DNA from: Multifurca ochricompacta
Lineage: Eukaryota; Basidiomycota; Agaricomycetes; Russulales; Russulaceae
DNA length: 21,298 nt
NCBI GenBank assembly: GCA_022496185.1
Contig: WTXG01000462.1
Span: 1 to 21,298 of the forward strand
Direction of reading: 5' to 3'
Made by a program: the position numbers and the translations under genes. Within the stretch, counting starts at the first letter, position 1, and each line of letters starts with the position of its first letter. The notes beneath the pieces are model-generated. The model did not search any database. It saw only the letters and a list, made by a program, of their open reading frames with translations, and was not told where the DNA came from. Shown in pieces: positions 1-8,495 of this stretch.

Positions 1-312
1 TGGGCATCTAAAGATAAGGGGTATGGAGTCAAGTGGGCCTGAATATATGAAAGTGGAGGGTGTAAAGCCTGGCTTCTGATAGGGAATTAAGTAAGTGTCT
101 GGTCTTAGAGATAAGGAGATAAGAGATAAGAGGAAGCATAAGCAAGTATACACAATGAGTCAATATGTACAAAGGCAGTCATGGGGAAGGAAGTAAGGCA
201 TGTGACAGATCCCAGGATGGGGACATGATCAAGAAATGGAGGGTAGGCGGGAGAGCAGGGTTCATGTTAGGGAGAGTGAAGAAAAGAGGGTTACTCAGTC
301 CTAGTTGTAACA
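1..312 (-). repeat. 3' LTR fragment of decayed gypsy copy 2
   Basis: This stretch aligns along its whole length with positions 3905-4216, the inner part of the intact gypsy LTR, and ends in the same GTAACA terminus. It is cut by the window edge. It is much more diverged than the two LTRs of the full element are from each other. Many CG dinucleotides of the intact LTR read TG or CA here, for example GCGGAGGGCG against GTGGAGGGTG, and GTCCGG against GTCTGG. The GATAA boxes of the U3 region are partly kept. This marks it as an older copy of the same family, decayed mainly at CpG. Confidence 0.85.
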
Positions 313-1721
313 TCACCCCCTCTTCTGGTTTGAGCTGACCCAGCTAGAAACGCGCACCATCATCATCCTGCACCAAGTCCATGTAATCATCCACCAAGTT
401 GCAATCCCCCATGGTGTAGGTTTCATCTGCAGCACATTGGTGAGTGCACAAGAAGCCATACAGGCCTCGTCGTCCACACTGGGGGCACATGTTGTGGACA
501 GGGCAATCGAGCTCTCAATGTCCCGTGTTATGATGCAGACACTTGCCACACCATCCCAAGGGGTTGACAATCGTTGGGGCGACACTGAGATGGTGGAAAA
601 TGCAGAATCGACTCCAATGCAGGTTGCTCTGACAGTGGCAGCACCATTTGTGATTAAGGGGACAATTCCAGCTGATGTGATACTTGCTATCACATCGCCA
701 GCACATTTCTCCTTGGGGGTTCTCATGCATGTGTGGCATTTTGAATCAGTTCAGCAGCAATGTCAGTGCTGCTCCCAACACCTGTGGCGGGAGAGGTTGT
801 GCATAAGTGTCTGCATACCTTTCAGCAATGGTTTGATATGCATCTCCTTTCTCCAGCCTCTTCCGAATCTCCGTCAGCTCCTGCTCTACCTGGAACATCC
901 CCCTTGTGAGTCTCGTCATGTCACAGCCAGGTTTCTGCTGTGTCAGTCATTGTTTCAAGCTAAAGGCCCACAAGATACAAGAGGGGCACGTGTTGATTCA
1001 AGGTGTCAAGGCAAACCACAAGGGCCATGTTCAAGGTTCAAGGCCCACACAAAGCAAGAGGGGCACACATGCAAGAAGCAAGTTGAAGCAGAGGCAATAG
1101 GCCCTGCTGGAGGTTCTGGGTGAAGGCTTCCTAAGTTGCAGCTTAGGAAGTTCAAGGGGATTCTGGTGAAGAACAGTAGACCTGTATTAGATACAAGAGA
1201 ACAGACTTAAAGTCTGTCTCTCCAGTGTGTCCTACTTAAATACAAGTATTCTAGTGTCTTTGTAAGTAAAGTAGAATGTAGTATAGTAAATATACATGTG
1301 AATCTCTAGTGGGAACTGAAGCAGGAATTGTAAGTGGTGTTGCACCCACTCCAAAAGCAGATCAGTGTCAATCAAGTCAGTCCGAGGAATTTAGCGATTA
1401 GATAAGAAAGGTCCATCAGCTCCAGTCACATGACTCAGAGTGAGAAGTGTTGAACATTGAAACAAAAGTCAAATGTGTGTGGGTCGAAAAACTGTCACAA
1501 GTGTGTCACAAACACGTCACAAACCATTACATCGACAAAAAGCATCACATGTCATCTGTTTTGCATATTCGCGGTACTGGTTGTTGAGTGTGGTTCATAG
1601 TGTAAGGGTCTTCTGCAGTCTCATTACTTCAGCTTTGAGACACAGAAGGCGCATGTCATTCAGTATTTCGTCAATTGCAAATGCCTGGGGGTTGTCAGCC
1701 ACAAGATGCCCCAGTTGTTCA
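313..1721 (-). pseudogene. Accessory zinc-knuckle ORF, decayed gypsy copy 2
   Basis: Reading right to left, this is the C-terminal two thirds of the accessory ORF also found at 4248-5441, in an older copy of the same element. The ancestral stop is TAG at 344-346. The Cys/His motifs CWRCDSKYHISWNC and CCHCQSNLHWSRFC (both CX2CX4HX4C) are intact, followed by CGKC...GH...C and CPQC...HQC. At three places where the other copy is out of frame, this copy is in frame: a C5 run at 899-903 against C4, a G5 run at 715-719 against G4, and an extra base near 661. It is dead for other reasons: a CGA-to-TGA stop within the third Cys/His motif (near 515), a 631-bp LTR inserted at 919-1549, and loss of its start beyond the foldback element at 1722. 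The role of the protein is not known; RNA or DNA binding is inferred from the knuckles. Confidence 0.75.
919..1549 (-). mobile_element. Solo LTR, 631 bp, inside gypsy copy 2
   Basis: The accessory ORF of gypsy copy 2 is interrupted here; comparison with the uninterrupted sequence near 4816-4835 fixes both ends. The insert begins TGTCACAG and ends CATCACA, so it has the TG...CA ends of an LTR. Flanks are CGTCA (914-918) and TGTCA (1550-1554), a 5-bp target duplication with one CpG-to-TpG change. There is no coding content. Visible inside: a 9-bp perfect hairpin at 1127-1150, a 17-nt palindrome around 1202-1218, a TATA-like box CTTAAATA at 1235-1242 (minus strand TATTTAAG), and a 77-bp direct repeat (AAGGCCCACA at 963 and 1040). 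Orientation follows the TATA-like box and is tentative. The parent family is not recognised. Confidence 0.75.
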
Positions 1722-2869
1722 TAGTGTTTAAAAGTCTGGTCCATTGGACTGAAAAAAGACTGCAAACCGGACCAGACTGGACTGATGGCAACTGGACCAC
1801 CAGTTGCAGTTGCCCCAATTTTTCACACATGCAGTCTGCAGTCCATCAACAATGATAGACTGCCTAAAAACCGGACTAGACCGGTATGGACCGGTCTGGA
1901 CCGGTCTTTTTGGTGCCTTAAAGATAAGATAAGATAGAGCATTCTAATATAGATAACTACCATTGAAAACTGCACAGAATGCAGATAGTGATGGATGCAT
2001 AAGGCTTAAGGCAATCAGAGACACTCAGAATTGTGCATAGAGCAAGTATATTACTATTACTACTATCCTACAAAGTTTCAGATCAGATCATGCATCTGAT
2101 CTGAAGTGAGACAAGAATCAGTTACAGTGACTCAAAAATGTGATTCAATGTTTGGCACTCTCTGGTTATTTGTAAATTAATAACAAAGCTAGGCCAAACA
2201 GAGCCACATGTTTGGTGTAGGCCTGGCAGATGTACATAATAGCTTTATACCAAAAAGGAATGATGTAATTATGAGTGGTATTCATGGAGATATAGGCAAT
2301 TTAATCTGATGCATCATTGAATCACCTTTTTGAGTCACTGTAACTGATTCTTGTCTCACTTCAGATCAGATGCAAGATCTGATCTGAAACTTTGTAGGAT
2401 AGTAGTAATAGTAATATACTTGCTCTATGCACAATTCTGAGTGTCTCTGATTGCCTTAAGCCTTATGCATCCATCACTATCTGCATTCTGTGCAGTGTTT
2501 AATGGTAGTTATCTATATTAGAATGCTCTGTCTTTATCTAATCTAATCTTTCCTTGTAATAACCAGTCCATGATATATGACCAATATTCCTACAGTTTAG
2601 TTTATGTGGTTAACTTTAGCACATCTCTTGTCTTGAAAGTGTCTGGGAACTGACCTCTGACCAGTTCAGACTGGTTCAGACCAGTTCTGAACTGGTTGCA
2701 TGAAAACTGGTTGCAACCAGTTGTTGGACCAAAACTGGACTGGTATGGACCAGTCCTAAGTGGTCCAGTCTGCAGTTGCAGTATATTTGAGTTACTGTAG
2801 ACCAGTTGCCAGTCCAGTCCACATGAAATATATTGAAAAAACTGGACTGGACTGGACTTTTAAACACTA
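1722..2869. mobile_element. hAT-like foldback element A1, 1148 bp
   Basis: The ends are inverted repeats: TAGTGTTTAAAAGTC at 1722 and its complement ending at 2869. Inside each end lie many copies of a short motif of the type ACCGGTC / ACCAGTC / GGACTGG, facing both ways (about 1730-1915 and 2655-2860). The core is a long hairpin (1921-2550). There is no transposase ORF, so it is non-autonomous. The terminal TAGTG matches the hAT-style end of the element at 19469, which has a clear 8-bp duplication. Here the flanks GTTGTTCA and CCCCTCAC do not match, and gypsy sequence does not resume on the right, so one flank has been rearranged. ACCGGT motifs often read ACCAGT or ACTGGT, again CpG decay. 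Confidence 0.6.
1921..2550. repeat. Long inverted repeat (arms about 230 bp, 164-bp spacer)
   Basis: The left arm (1921-2150) is repeated as its reverse complement at 2315-2550 with only scattered differences. Matching blocks include the GATAAG-rich outer ends, GCATAAGGCTTAAGGC and its complement, the TACTATTACTACTATCC block, and ATCAGATC repeats next to the loop. The spacer (2151-2314) is AT-rich with no ORF. A transcript across it would form a hairpin of roughly 230 base pairs. It lies in the middle of the foldback element and is probably its core, though it could be a separate nested element; no duplication is visible at its own ends. Confidence 0.85.
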
Positions 2870-3148
2870 CCCCTCACTGGGCTTTGCGCGAGCCATGTGA
2901 TGGAGTGTGGCAATGCTGAAGCATGTGTGAGCAATCCCTAATCAGGACTGGACCCTTTGCAGTTCAGAGTGTACAGTTGGATACATTGGGACTTGATCGG
3001 TCTTCACGATCTGGGTCTGACAGCTCCTCTACCCAGATTGGAAATCGTTGCTTACATGCACCATGGCACCTGCATTTACTTTCCCACCCTCTGCTGCAAT
3101 TGAGATCCTAGATGGATCGAACTGGCCAGTCTGGTCAGTGCATATGAT
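2870..3148. other. Unassigned spacer between two foldback ends
   Basis: About 280 bp with no ORF I can support, no similarity to the gypsy sequence interrupted at 1721, and no repeat recognised elsewhere in the window. It may be old host sequence or part of another transposon. Confidence 0.4.
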
Positions 3149-3330
3149 TAGTGTTTAAAGGTCCAGTCCGGTCCGGTTTTTTGACCATAATGGGACACAA
3201 CTGGCAACCGCAACCGGTTGTCGGTTGCACCTTATGTCAGGTAACCGGACCGGACCACGAAAAGACTGAAAAACGGTCCTTTTTGGTCTGGTTGCTGGTC
3301 CACAACCAGTCCAAACCGGTCCTACAATAT
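3149..3330. mobile_element. hAT-like foldback element A2, left end
   Basis: It starts TAGTGTTTAAAGGTCC, nearly the same end as the element at 1722, followed by the same kind of short motif in both directions (GGTCCGG, AACCGG, ACCGGTCC). More of the motifs keep their CG than in the first element, so this copy looks younger. No matching right end was found. The sequence to its right is interrupted by a SINE-like insertion and then runs into the AT-rich repeat at 3562, itself split by the gypsy element. By analogy with the element at 19469, whose core contains a relative of that repeat, the repeat at 3562-3628 and 12239-12684 is probably the core of this element. Confidence 0.5.
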
Positions 3331-3531
3331 GAAAATTATGTAATAAGAATGTAGTAGTGTAGTAATAGTCATATCATAATGAGAATGACATTTATCAAAG
3401 AGCATATGAAATGCTGACCCACATGCCAGAAAATAAATGGCAACATCTAGGGATTGAACCCAAGACCGCCAGGTATAAGCTCAGTCCGGTGCTCTAACCA
3501 TTGAGCCACCCTGCCTCACTAGTAAAGACAC
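3331..3531 (-). mobile_element. tRNA-derived SINE-like element, about 200 bp
   Basis: On the minus strand positions 3515 to 3439 fold partly like a tRNA: D arm GCTC-AATGGTTA-GAGC with the conserved GG, a T arm around GGTTCAATCCC, and the outer four pairs of an acceptor stem (GGCA/TGCC). The anticodon arm is enlarged and does not close normally, so it is not a working tRNA. Downstream is an AT-rich body of about 110 bp. ACAATAT at 3324-3330 and 3532-3538 may be the target duplication; at 7 bp in AT-rich DNA it could be chance. The extra 5' nucleotides before the tRNA part are unusual. A lone tRNA pseudogene is the alternative. Confidence 0.5.
3450..3508 (-). promoter_or_regulatory. Pol III internal promoter, boxes A and B
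   Basis: Box A reads TGGCTCAATGG on the minus strand (3498-3508) and box B reads GGTTCAATCCC (3450-3460). Both agree well with tRNA-gene consensus and are spaced as in a tRNA gene, so the element could have been transcribed by RNA polymerase III. Confidence 0.55.
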
Positions 3532-3561
3532 ACAATATATTATATATAGGGTTATGCAGAA

Positions 3562-3628
3562 TTGATTTTATCACTTGTATCTAATTAATTGTGAACGCGT
3601 TTTTGATCTTATCACTTAGATGTATATC
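3562..3628. repeat. AT-rich repeat unit, part left of the gypsy insertion
   Basis: This segment (TCTAATTAATTGTGAACGCG, then a T run and TTATCACTTAGATGTATATC) is one part of the unit repeated at 12239-12684. The gypsy element is inserted inside the unit: ATATC ends here at 3628 and is repeated at 12239, where the unit continues with CTAAGTATC. Without the 8.6-kb insertion the two parts form one array. Confidence 0.85.
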
Positions 3629-3886
3629 TGTTACGTCCGGTGCGGGACGTTCCACACGACTTGTGTGACAGCGTTCGTTCGTGATCAGATAAGAGACCAA
3701 TAGGGTCCCTTGGAGTGATTGATGAGAAGTCAAAGTCAAAGAGGCTGTTCTCTAAGACGATGGTAAGCGGAAAGTACCAGAAGTACTGAGATGATCGAGT
3801 CAAGGCTTTCAAAGGGAAGGTCCAGAAGACAAACACCGATGTATTCAATAAGTCGAGTCTGAGGTCTGCAATGTAGCTACAGCGGA

Positions 3887-3894
3887 CTTATATA
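3887..3894 (-). promoter_or_regulatory. TATA box of gypsy LTR
   Basis: TATATAAG on the minus strand, in the middle of the LTR, as expected for the U3/R boundary. The same box occurs in the right LTR (11909-11916), the nested solo LTR (11313-11320) and the copia LTRs (14243-14250, 21259-21266), all on the minus strand. Confidence 0.6.
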
Positions 3895-3916
3895 CGTAAT
3901 TGAGTGAGCGTCTAAA

Positions 3917-4048
3917 GATAAGATAATGGAGTCATGTGGGCCCAAATATACGAAAGCGGAGGGCGTAGAGCCTAGCTTCTGATAGGGAATTAAGTAAGTG
4001 TCCGGTCTTAGAGATAAGGAGATAAGAGATAAACGAAGACATAGATAA
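3917..4048 (-). promoter_or_regulatory. Cluster of six GATAA boxes in gypsy U3
   Basis: GATAA occurs at 3917, 3922, 4013, 4021, 4028 and 4044, all the same way round, upstream of the TATA box in the sense of transcription. The right LTR has the same set, and the older copy at 1-312 keeps several. Fungal GATA factors, such as those for nitrogen or light control, bind GATA cores. Control of this element by such a factor is inference. Confidence 0.4.
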
Positions 4049-4216
4049 GTACAAACAACTCGTAAGCATATACAAACAGTGGTCACGGGGAAGGAAGTAA
4101 GGCACATGAGGGATCCCAGGATGGGGACGTGATCAAGAAGTGGAGGGTGGGTGGAAGGGAGGGGTCCGTGTTGGGGATGGTAAAGAAAAGTGGGAGACTT
4201 GGCCCTGGTCGTAACA

Positions 4217-4231
4217 TCACCCTCCTTTCTG
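4217..4231 (-). other. Polypurine tract of the gypsy element
   Basis: On the minus strand AGAAAGGAGGGTGA directly precedes the 3' LTR, the normal site for priming plus-strand DNA synthesis. The older copy has a similar purine run beside its LTR at 313-326. Confidence 0.75.
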
Positions 4232-4247
4232 GTTCGAGCTGACCCAG

Positions 4248-5441
4248 CTAGAAACGCGCACCATCATCATCCTGCACCAGGTCCACGTAATCATCCGCCA
4301 AGTTTCAATCTTCCATGGTATATGTCTCGTCGGCCGCGCATTGGTGCGTGCGCAGGAAGCCGTAGGGGCCACGTCGTCCACACTGGGGGCACATGTCGTA
4401 AACCGGACAGTCCAACTCGCGATGACCTGCATTGTGGTGCAGGCATTTACCACACCATCCTGAAGGGTTGACAATTGTTGGAGTGACCCCCATGTGGCGG
4501 AAAATACAGAATCGGCTCCAGTGTAGGTTACTGCGGCAATGACGGCACCACTTGCGATTAAGGGGCAATTCCAACTAATGTGATACTTGCTATCACATCG
4601 CCAGCATGTCTCTCCTCGGGGTTCTCGTGCATCCGCGGCATCTCAAACTGGTTTGGCAGTAATTGTGGTGCAGCTCCTAGTGATCGTGGTGGGAGGGGTC
4701 GCGCGTAAGTGTCTGCGTACCTTTCCGTGATGGTCTGGTATGCGTCCCCCTTCTCTAGCCTTTTCCGGATTTCCGTCAACTCCTGTTCTACTTGGAACAT
4801 CCCCTCGTGAGCCTCGTCATCTGTTTCGCATACTCCTTGTACTGGGTGTTCAGCGTGGTGCGCAGTGTGAGAGTCTTCCGCAGTCTCATTACCTCAGCTT
4901 TGAGACGCGGAAGGCGCATGTCGTTCAGTACTTCATCGATCGCGAATGCTCGAGGGTCGTCAGCTGCAAGGTGTCCTAGCTGTTCATCACTCATTGTGTG
5001 ATGAAGACGTCCTGTGTACCGTTCTTCCAAATAGACGGGGGCCCCGTAAACAGGCCCGTCTTTCTTCATGCATCCTGCGACATCCATCCCTCCATTGGTG
5101 TAAAAGATGTACTTAGCTATTTCCTTCGTTCCATCAGCCATCGTGATTTCGAGCGGGAAGTACATGGAGGAGTTTGGGTTGTTGGTAAAGAAGGGGAACT
5201 CGGGAACATCATCATCCTGCTCCATGCCGACGAGGTCGTTTGGGTGTGGTTCTTCAGAGTGGTCGAAGTCGTCGTTGGGGTTTGGTGACTGGTTTTTGAC
5301 TCGTTCCTCTGCGGCCTCGTAGTCGATGGGAGAGCAGGGACGTGTGGAAGGGTGAGCAGAGGGGAAAGCTTCCACCACGACATGGGTGGCGGTGAAGGCG
5401 TCGACGGCGGCAGAGGCAGTGATAAAGGAGGAAGAAGACAT
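4248..5441 (-). pseudogene. Accessory ORF after pol: coiled-coil and zinc-knuckle protein
   Basis: A separate ORF lies between the pol stop (5521) and the 3' LTR, where env would be in a retrovirus. It begins with a good ATG at 5439-5441. The first 217 codons give an acidic, Pro/Asp-rich N-terminus, then a globular part (PLEITMADGTKEIAKYIFY), then a charged helix likely to form a coiled coil (AEVMRLRKTLTLRTTLNTQY). Three single-base losses follow, at the C4 run 4801-4804, the G4 run 4618-4621, and near 4565. Read across them, the C-terminus holds two CX2CX4HX4C knuckles (CWRC...C, CRHCRSNLHWSRFC), a CX2CX6HX4C motif (CGKC...GH...C) and a CPQC...HQC motif. A TGA at 4305-4307 replaces a Cys codon of the older copy; the ancestral stop is TAG at 4248-4250 after an acidic tail. 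Two diverged copies keep the same Cys/His pattern. I know no named family. Nucleic-acid binding is inferred. It has no transmembrane segment or signal peptide, so it is not an envelope protein. Confidence 0.75.
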
Positions 5442-5520
5442 GTTTTAATGGGTAATAGGACGTTGCTGGTAAAGCGTTGTTCTGGGGATTTATCTGAGGC
5501 TGAGAATCGTCTCCTTTTAA

Positions 5521-6366
5521 CTATGCTTTGGGCGCTTGGGGGTGTCGTAAGTGGAACTCCGTGATGAGGGCCGGAGCGAAGATATTCCCGGCGGGTTCCC
5601 ACGAACTGTCAGAGTCTGGGAATCCTTTCCACTTGATCAGGTAATGTAACTTGCGCCCTCGGCCTCTTCGGGACGAGTCCAGAATGCGATCCACTTCCCA
5701 CTCCGCTTCTCCATCAACGAGGTCAGGTGGAGGTCTTGGGAAGTTTCCACCATGCATGGAAGTTTCCTTGTACGGGGTCAGTAATCGTGCATGGAAGACC
5801 GGATGGATCTTCCATTTCTCAGGGAGTTCAAGTTCATATGAAACATCCAACAGTTTCCTTCTGATCTGGAAAGGTCCGTGACGTCGGGGCGCTAGCTTGG
5901 CAGAGGGATGTGACATATGAATGTTCTTCCCTTCAAGCCAGACCCATTCATTGGCCTGATACGGTGTGAACTTGTGAGGCAGTGCTGATAAGAGCTCTTG
6001 CGCCTTCAGCAGATTCTCATTGGCCGATTGTTGTAACTCCTTCCATTGGTCGATACGCTGGGTTACGGATGGTACATTGGTGGGCTTATCTACCCATGTG
6101 GTTCGCGGGGTCCAGCCCATGATAAGGGAGAATGGGGTGCCTTTGTTGTCCCATTGGGCCAGGAGTTGTGGGCGAACTCTGCTGTGGAGAGCCATTGGGC
6201 CCAGTCATCCTGTCGTCCATTACACCAGAACCGCAGATACTGTTCTAGCCACTGGTTGGTACGTTCTGACTGTCCGTCGGTCTGTGGATGGTATGCTGTG
6301 GATATGTTCTGTGTGATATTTAATGTTTTGCACAGGGCTCGTGCAAATGCCGATGTAAACCGAGTG
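5521..6366 (-). pseudogene. Integrase C-terminal half with chromodomain
   Basis: After the break near 6366 the core continues in another frame (DTRFTSAFARALC, HPQTDGQSERTNQ with the third catalytic Glu, then EFAHNSWPNGTT). A further break near 6135-6140 leads to the frame starting TPFSLIMGWTPR. This runs through the C-terminal domain (HGPFQIRRKLLDVSYELELP, then HPVFHARLLTPY) into a chromodomain: EWEVDRILDSSRRGRGRKLHYLIKWKGF and DSSWEPAGNIF in one reading, with the aromatic residues of that fold (Y, W, W) in place. Pol ends at TAG, 5521-5523. Chromodomains of this class are thought to steer integration to histone-marked chromatin. Confidence 0.88.
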
Positions 6367-7369
6367 TCTCATTGGAGATGACCTTCTGGGGGAGTCCGTA
6401 GTGGCGGTAAACATGATCAAGATATAGTTTTGCCACTCCTTCAGCTGTGATCGTTTCTTTGCATGGTATGAAAAGGGCTGCCTTCGAACAGTCATGGTCG
6501 GTGATCGTAAGGATGGAGTCGAACCCTTGTGACTTAGGGAGTTTGACTATGAAATCCATAGCAATGGTCTGGAATGGGGTCGATGCAGTAGGCGTGATGG
6601 GGTATATTGGTGGGACTCTCGGGTGTGTGTTAACCTTGTTTGCCTGACACGCTGCGCATCCTTGCACATAACTCTCGACGTCCTTTTTCATGTTGGGCCA
6701 CCAGTAATCTCGTTTAGTGAGGGTGTAGGTGTTGGCGATGCCAGGGTGGCCAGCAGAGGGAAGGTCGTGGTGAAAATGGATCACCCCCCTCTTAATGTTG
6801 TCGCCACCGGTGACAACAAGTCGATCTCCGTCTTTCCACCATAGGCCGTTGATTTTCTTTAAGTTATGTGCGTCAGCCCATGATTGGCAGAGTTCTTGGT
6901 TCATATTCTGTGAGACTTGTGCCCATAAATCCATGTCGTGGAGGCTGACCACGGCAGTTCGTGTGAACACTTCTTCCGGGAGGACCACGATGTTATTATT
7001 GTCGTCTTCTCTGGTATGCATGTCTGGTCTGCGTGACAATGCATCTGCTCGTGCATTACGGCTTCCTGCAATATGTTTCAGGGTAAAATTGTATTCCTCG
7101 AGCTCTAAAACCTCTTGTGCTACTCGTCGACTGATTTTGTGAGGTTCCTTCCAATACAGCAAGTTGGAATGGTCCGTGTGGATAACAGTTTTGTGTGAGG
7201 CGCCAGCCAGATAAGGTCGCCAGTGACGTAGGGCTTTGACAATGGCAAGCAACTCTCTGTCCCAGATGTCGTAATTCCGTTCAGCTGGGGAGAAGGTCTC
7301 TGAATAGTACGCTACTGGATGCAGGATCTGTGCGTCATCGTGTTGGTACAGCACAGGCTCCATTTGCAA
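6320..7369 (-). pseudogene. RNase H and N-terminal half of integrase
   Basis: One open frame of about 349 codons. It starts inside RNase H (after FELEVDASHFANGA of the previous frame), with ERNYDIWDRELLAIV, then HTDHSNLLYW and RNARADALSR, the usual Ty3/gypsy RNase H blocks. Next come the integrase zinc finger (HFHHDLPSAGH...CAACQ), the core with the first catalytic Asp in FQTIAMDFIVKLP, and TITDHDCSKAALFIPC. At VISNETL the frame breaks. The relatives normally read SD at this point, so the second catalytic Asp appears to be Asn here, besides the single-base loss at about 6364-6369. Confidence 0.9.
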
Positions 7370-8489
7370 AGTGGGAAGCGTCTACTTCTAGCTCGAAGGG
7401 TTGGTTTAGATCTGGTTGAATGAGTACCGGTTCTGCTCCTACGATGTCTCTAATCCGTTCAAATGCTTCCTGTTGGGGTGTATCCCAATGCCATGGCATG
7501 TCTTTTTTCAGGAGGTCGTTCAGCGGACGAGCGATTCCCGAGAATCCTTTCACAAAGCGCCGATAGAAGTTGCAAAACCCGATAAAAGACCTGACATCCT
7601 TGACGCTCGTGGGTGTCGGCCATTCCCTAATTCCCTGTACTTTGACTGGATCCATGCGTACGCGTCCTCCCTCTAGTATGACTCCTAGGTACTCGACGCT
7701 CTTTTGTTCGAAGGAGCATTTTGCTGGTTTTAAGTAAAGATCATGGTCGTGTAGGATATCCAAGACCTGATGGACACGGGCTCGATGATGAGGGAGATCG
7801 TCTTTGGTGGCAACCAAGATATCGTCCATGTAAACAACCACTTCTCCGTCAGTATGAGCTCTCGGAATATTGGTTCATCATTGCTTGGAATGTCGCCGGG
7901 GAGTTGGTCAATCCAAAAAACATGACGTTAGGTTCAAAAAGCCCTTGATTGGTCTTGAACGCAGCTTTTCCCTGATCTCCTTCACGAATATGTATATTGT
8001 TATATCCCCAACGAATGTCCATTTTGGAGAATAACGCTTTGTCTCTCATGGTGTCGATGAGTTCTGGTATGAGTGGGAGAGGATAGGTATTTCGGACTGT
8101 ATAGGCATTGATTCTCCGGTAATCTTGCACTGGACGTAGCTTGCCGTCCTTCTTCTTAATAAAGAAGAAGGGTGACGCATAGGGTGATTTTGACGGACGG
8201 ATGTAACCTTTGGCAAGATGTTCTTCCAGAAAAGCGGTCAACGCCTCCTGTTCTTTTTGTGACAATGGGTAGATTTTACAGTCGATAGCTGGGGGGTATC
8301 TGGTATGAAATCGATAGCGTGGTCCCAGGGTCGTGAAGGTGGAAATCGTTGAGATTCCTCTTCAGAGAATACCTTGTAGTGACGTTGGTACTCTTTGGGG
8401 ACGGTGTTTTCAAAGGTCTTGGCTTCCTGTCCCTCCATGCTTTTGCGCCAACTCGGAAGCCTTTGTTGTATAGCAGTATACTCGATCAC
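7335..8489 (-). pseudogene. Reverse transcriptase of the gypsy element
   Basis: RT is spread over several frames. The first (8238-8489) covers the linker region before RT up to [10 protein letters not shown] loss in the C run complementary to 8291-8296 leads to the second (7849-8265), with the fingers and palm: [33 protein letters not shown], then [13 protein letters not shown], where D is the first catalytic Asp, and [15 protein letters not shown]. Two breaks at about 7866-7871 and 7848-7853 lead to the third (7335-7841), with VVYMDDILV carrying the YMDD active site, then KCSFEQKSVEYLG and the connection domain. The active-site residues are intact; only the frame is broken. Confidence 0.92.
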
Positions 8490-8495
8490 CGGACT

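Larger units (their letters stand above)
3629..4216 (-). repeat. Gypsy 3' LTR, 588 bp
   Basis: It starts TGTTACGTCC and ends GGTCGTAACA (plus strand), giving short inverted ends TGTTACG/CGTAACA. It is identical in length to the right LTR without its insertion. The four sites where the pair differs all read CG here (GTGCGGG, GGACGTT, ACTCGTA, GTCCGTG). A minus-strand TATA box TATATAAG lies at 3887-3894 and a GATAA cluster at 3917-4048. Confidence 0.95.

Noticed and set aside
437..1123. Plus-strand frame of 228 codons
   Set aside because: It is the shadow of the minus-strand accessory ORF and runs across the junction with the 631-bp LTR; its protein shows no domain.
1722..2869. 8-bp target duplication of the first foldback element
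   Set aside because: GTTGTTCA and CCCCTCAC do not match, and the gypsy sequence does not resume after the right end.
2923..3111. Short plus-strand ORF in the spacer
   Set aside because: 62 codons of low-complexity Ser/Leu with no domain, no promoter signs and chance-level length.
3439..3515. A working tRNA gene
   Set aside because: The anticodon arm does not close in the normal 5-bp stem and 7-base loop, and the inner acceptor pairs are poor.
4248..5441. Envelope gene, making the element an errantivirus-like retrovirus
   Set aside because: No signal peptide or hydrophobic transmembrane stretch; the C-terminus is made of zinc knuckles.
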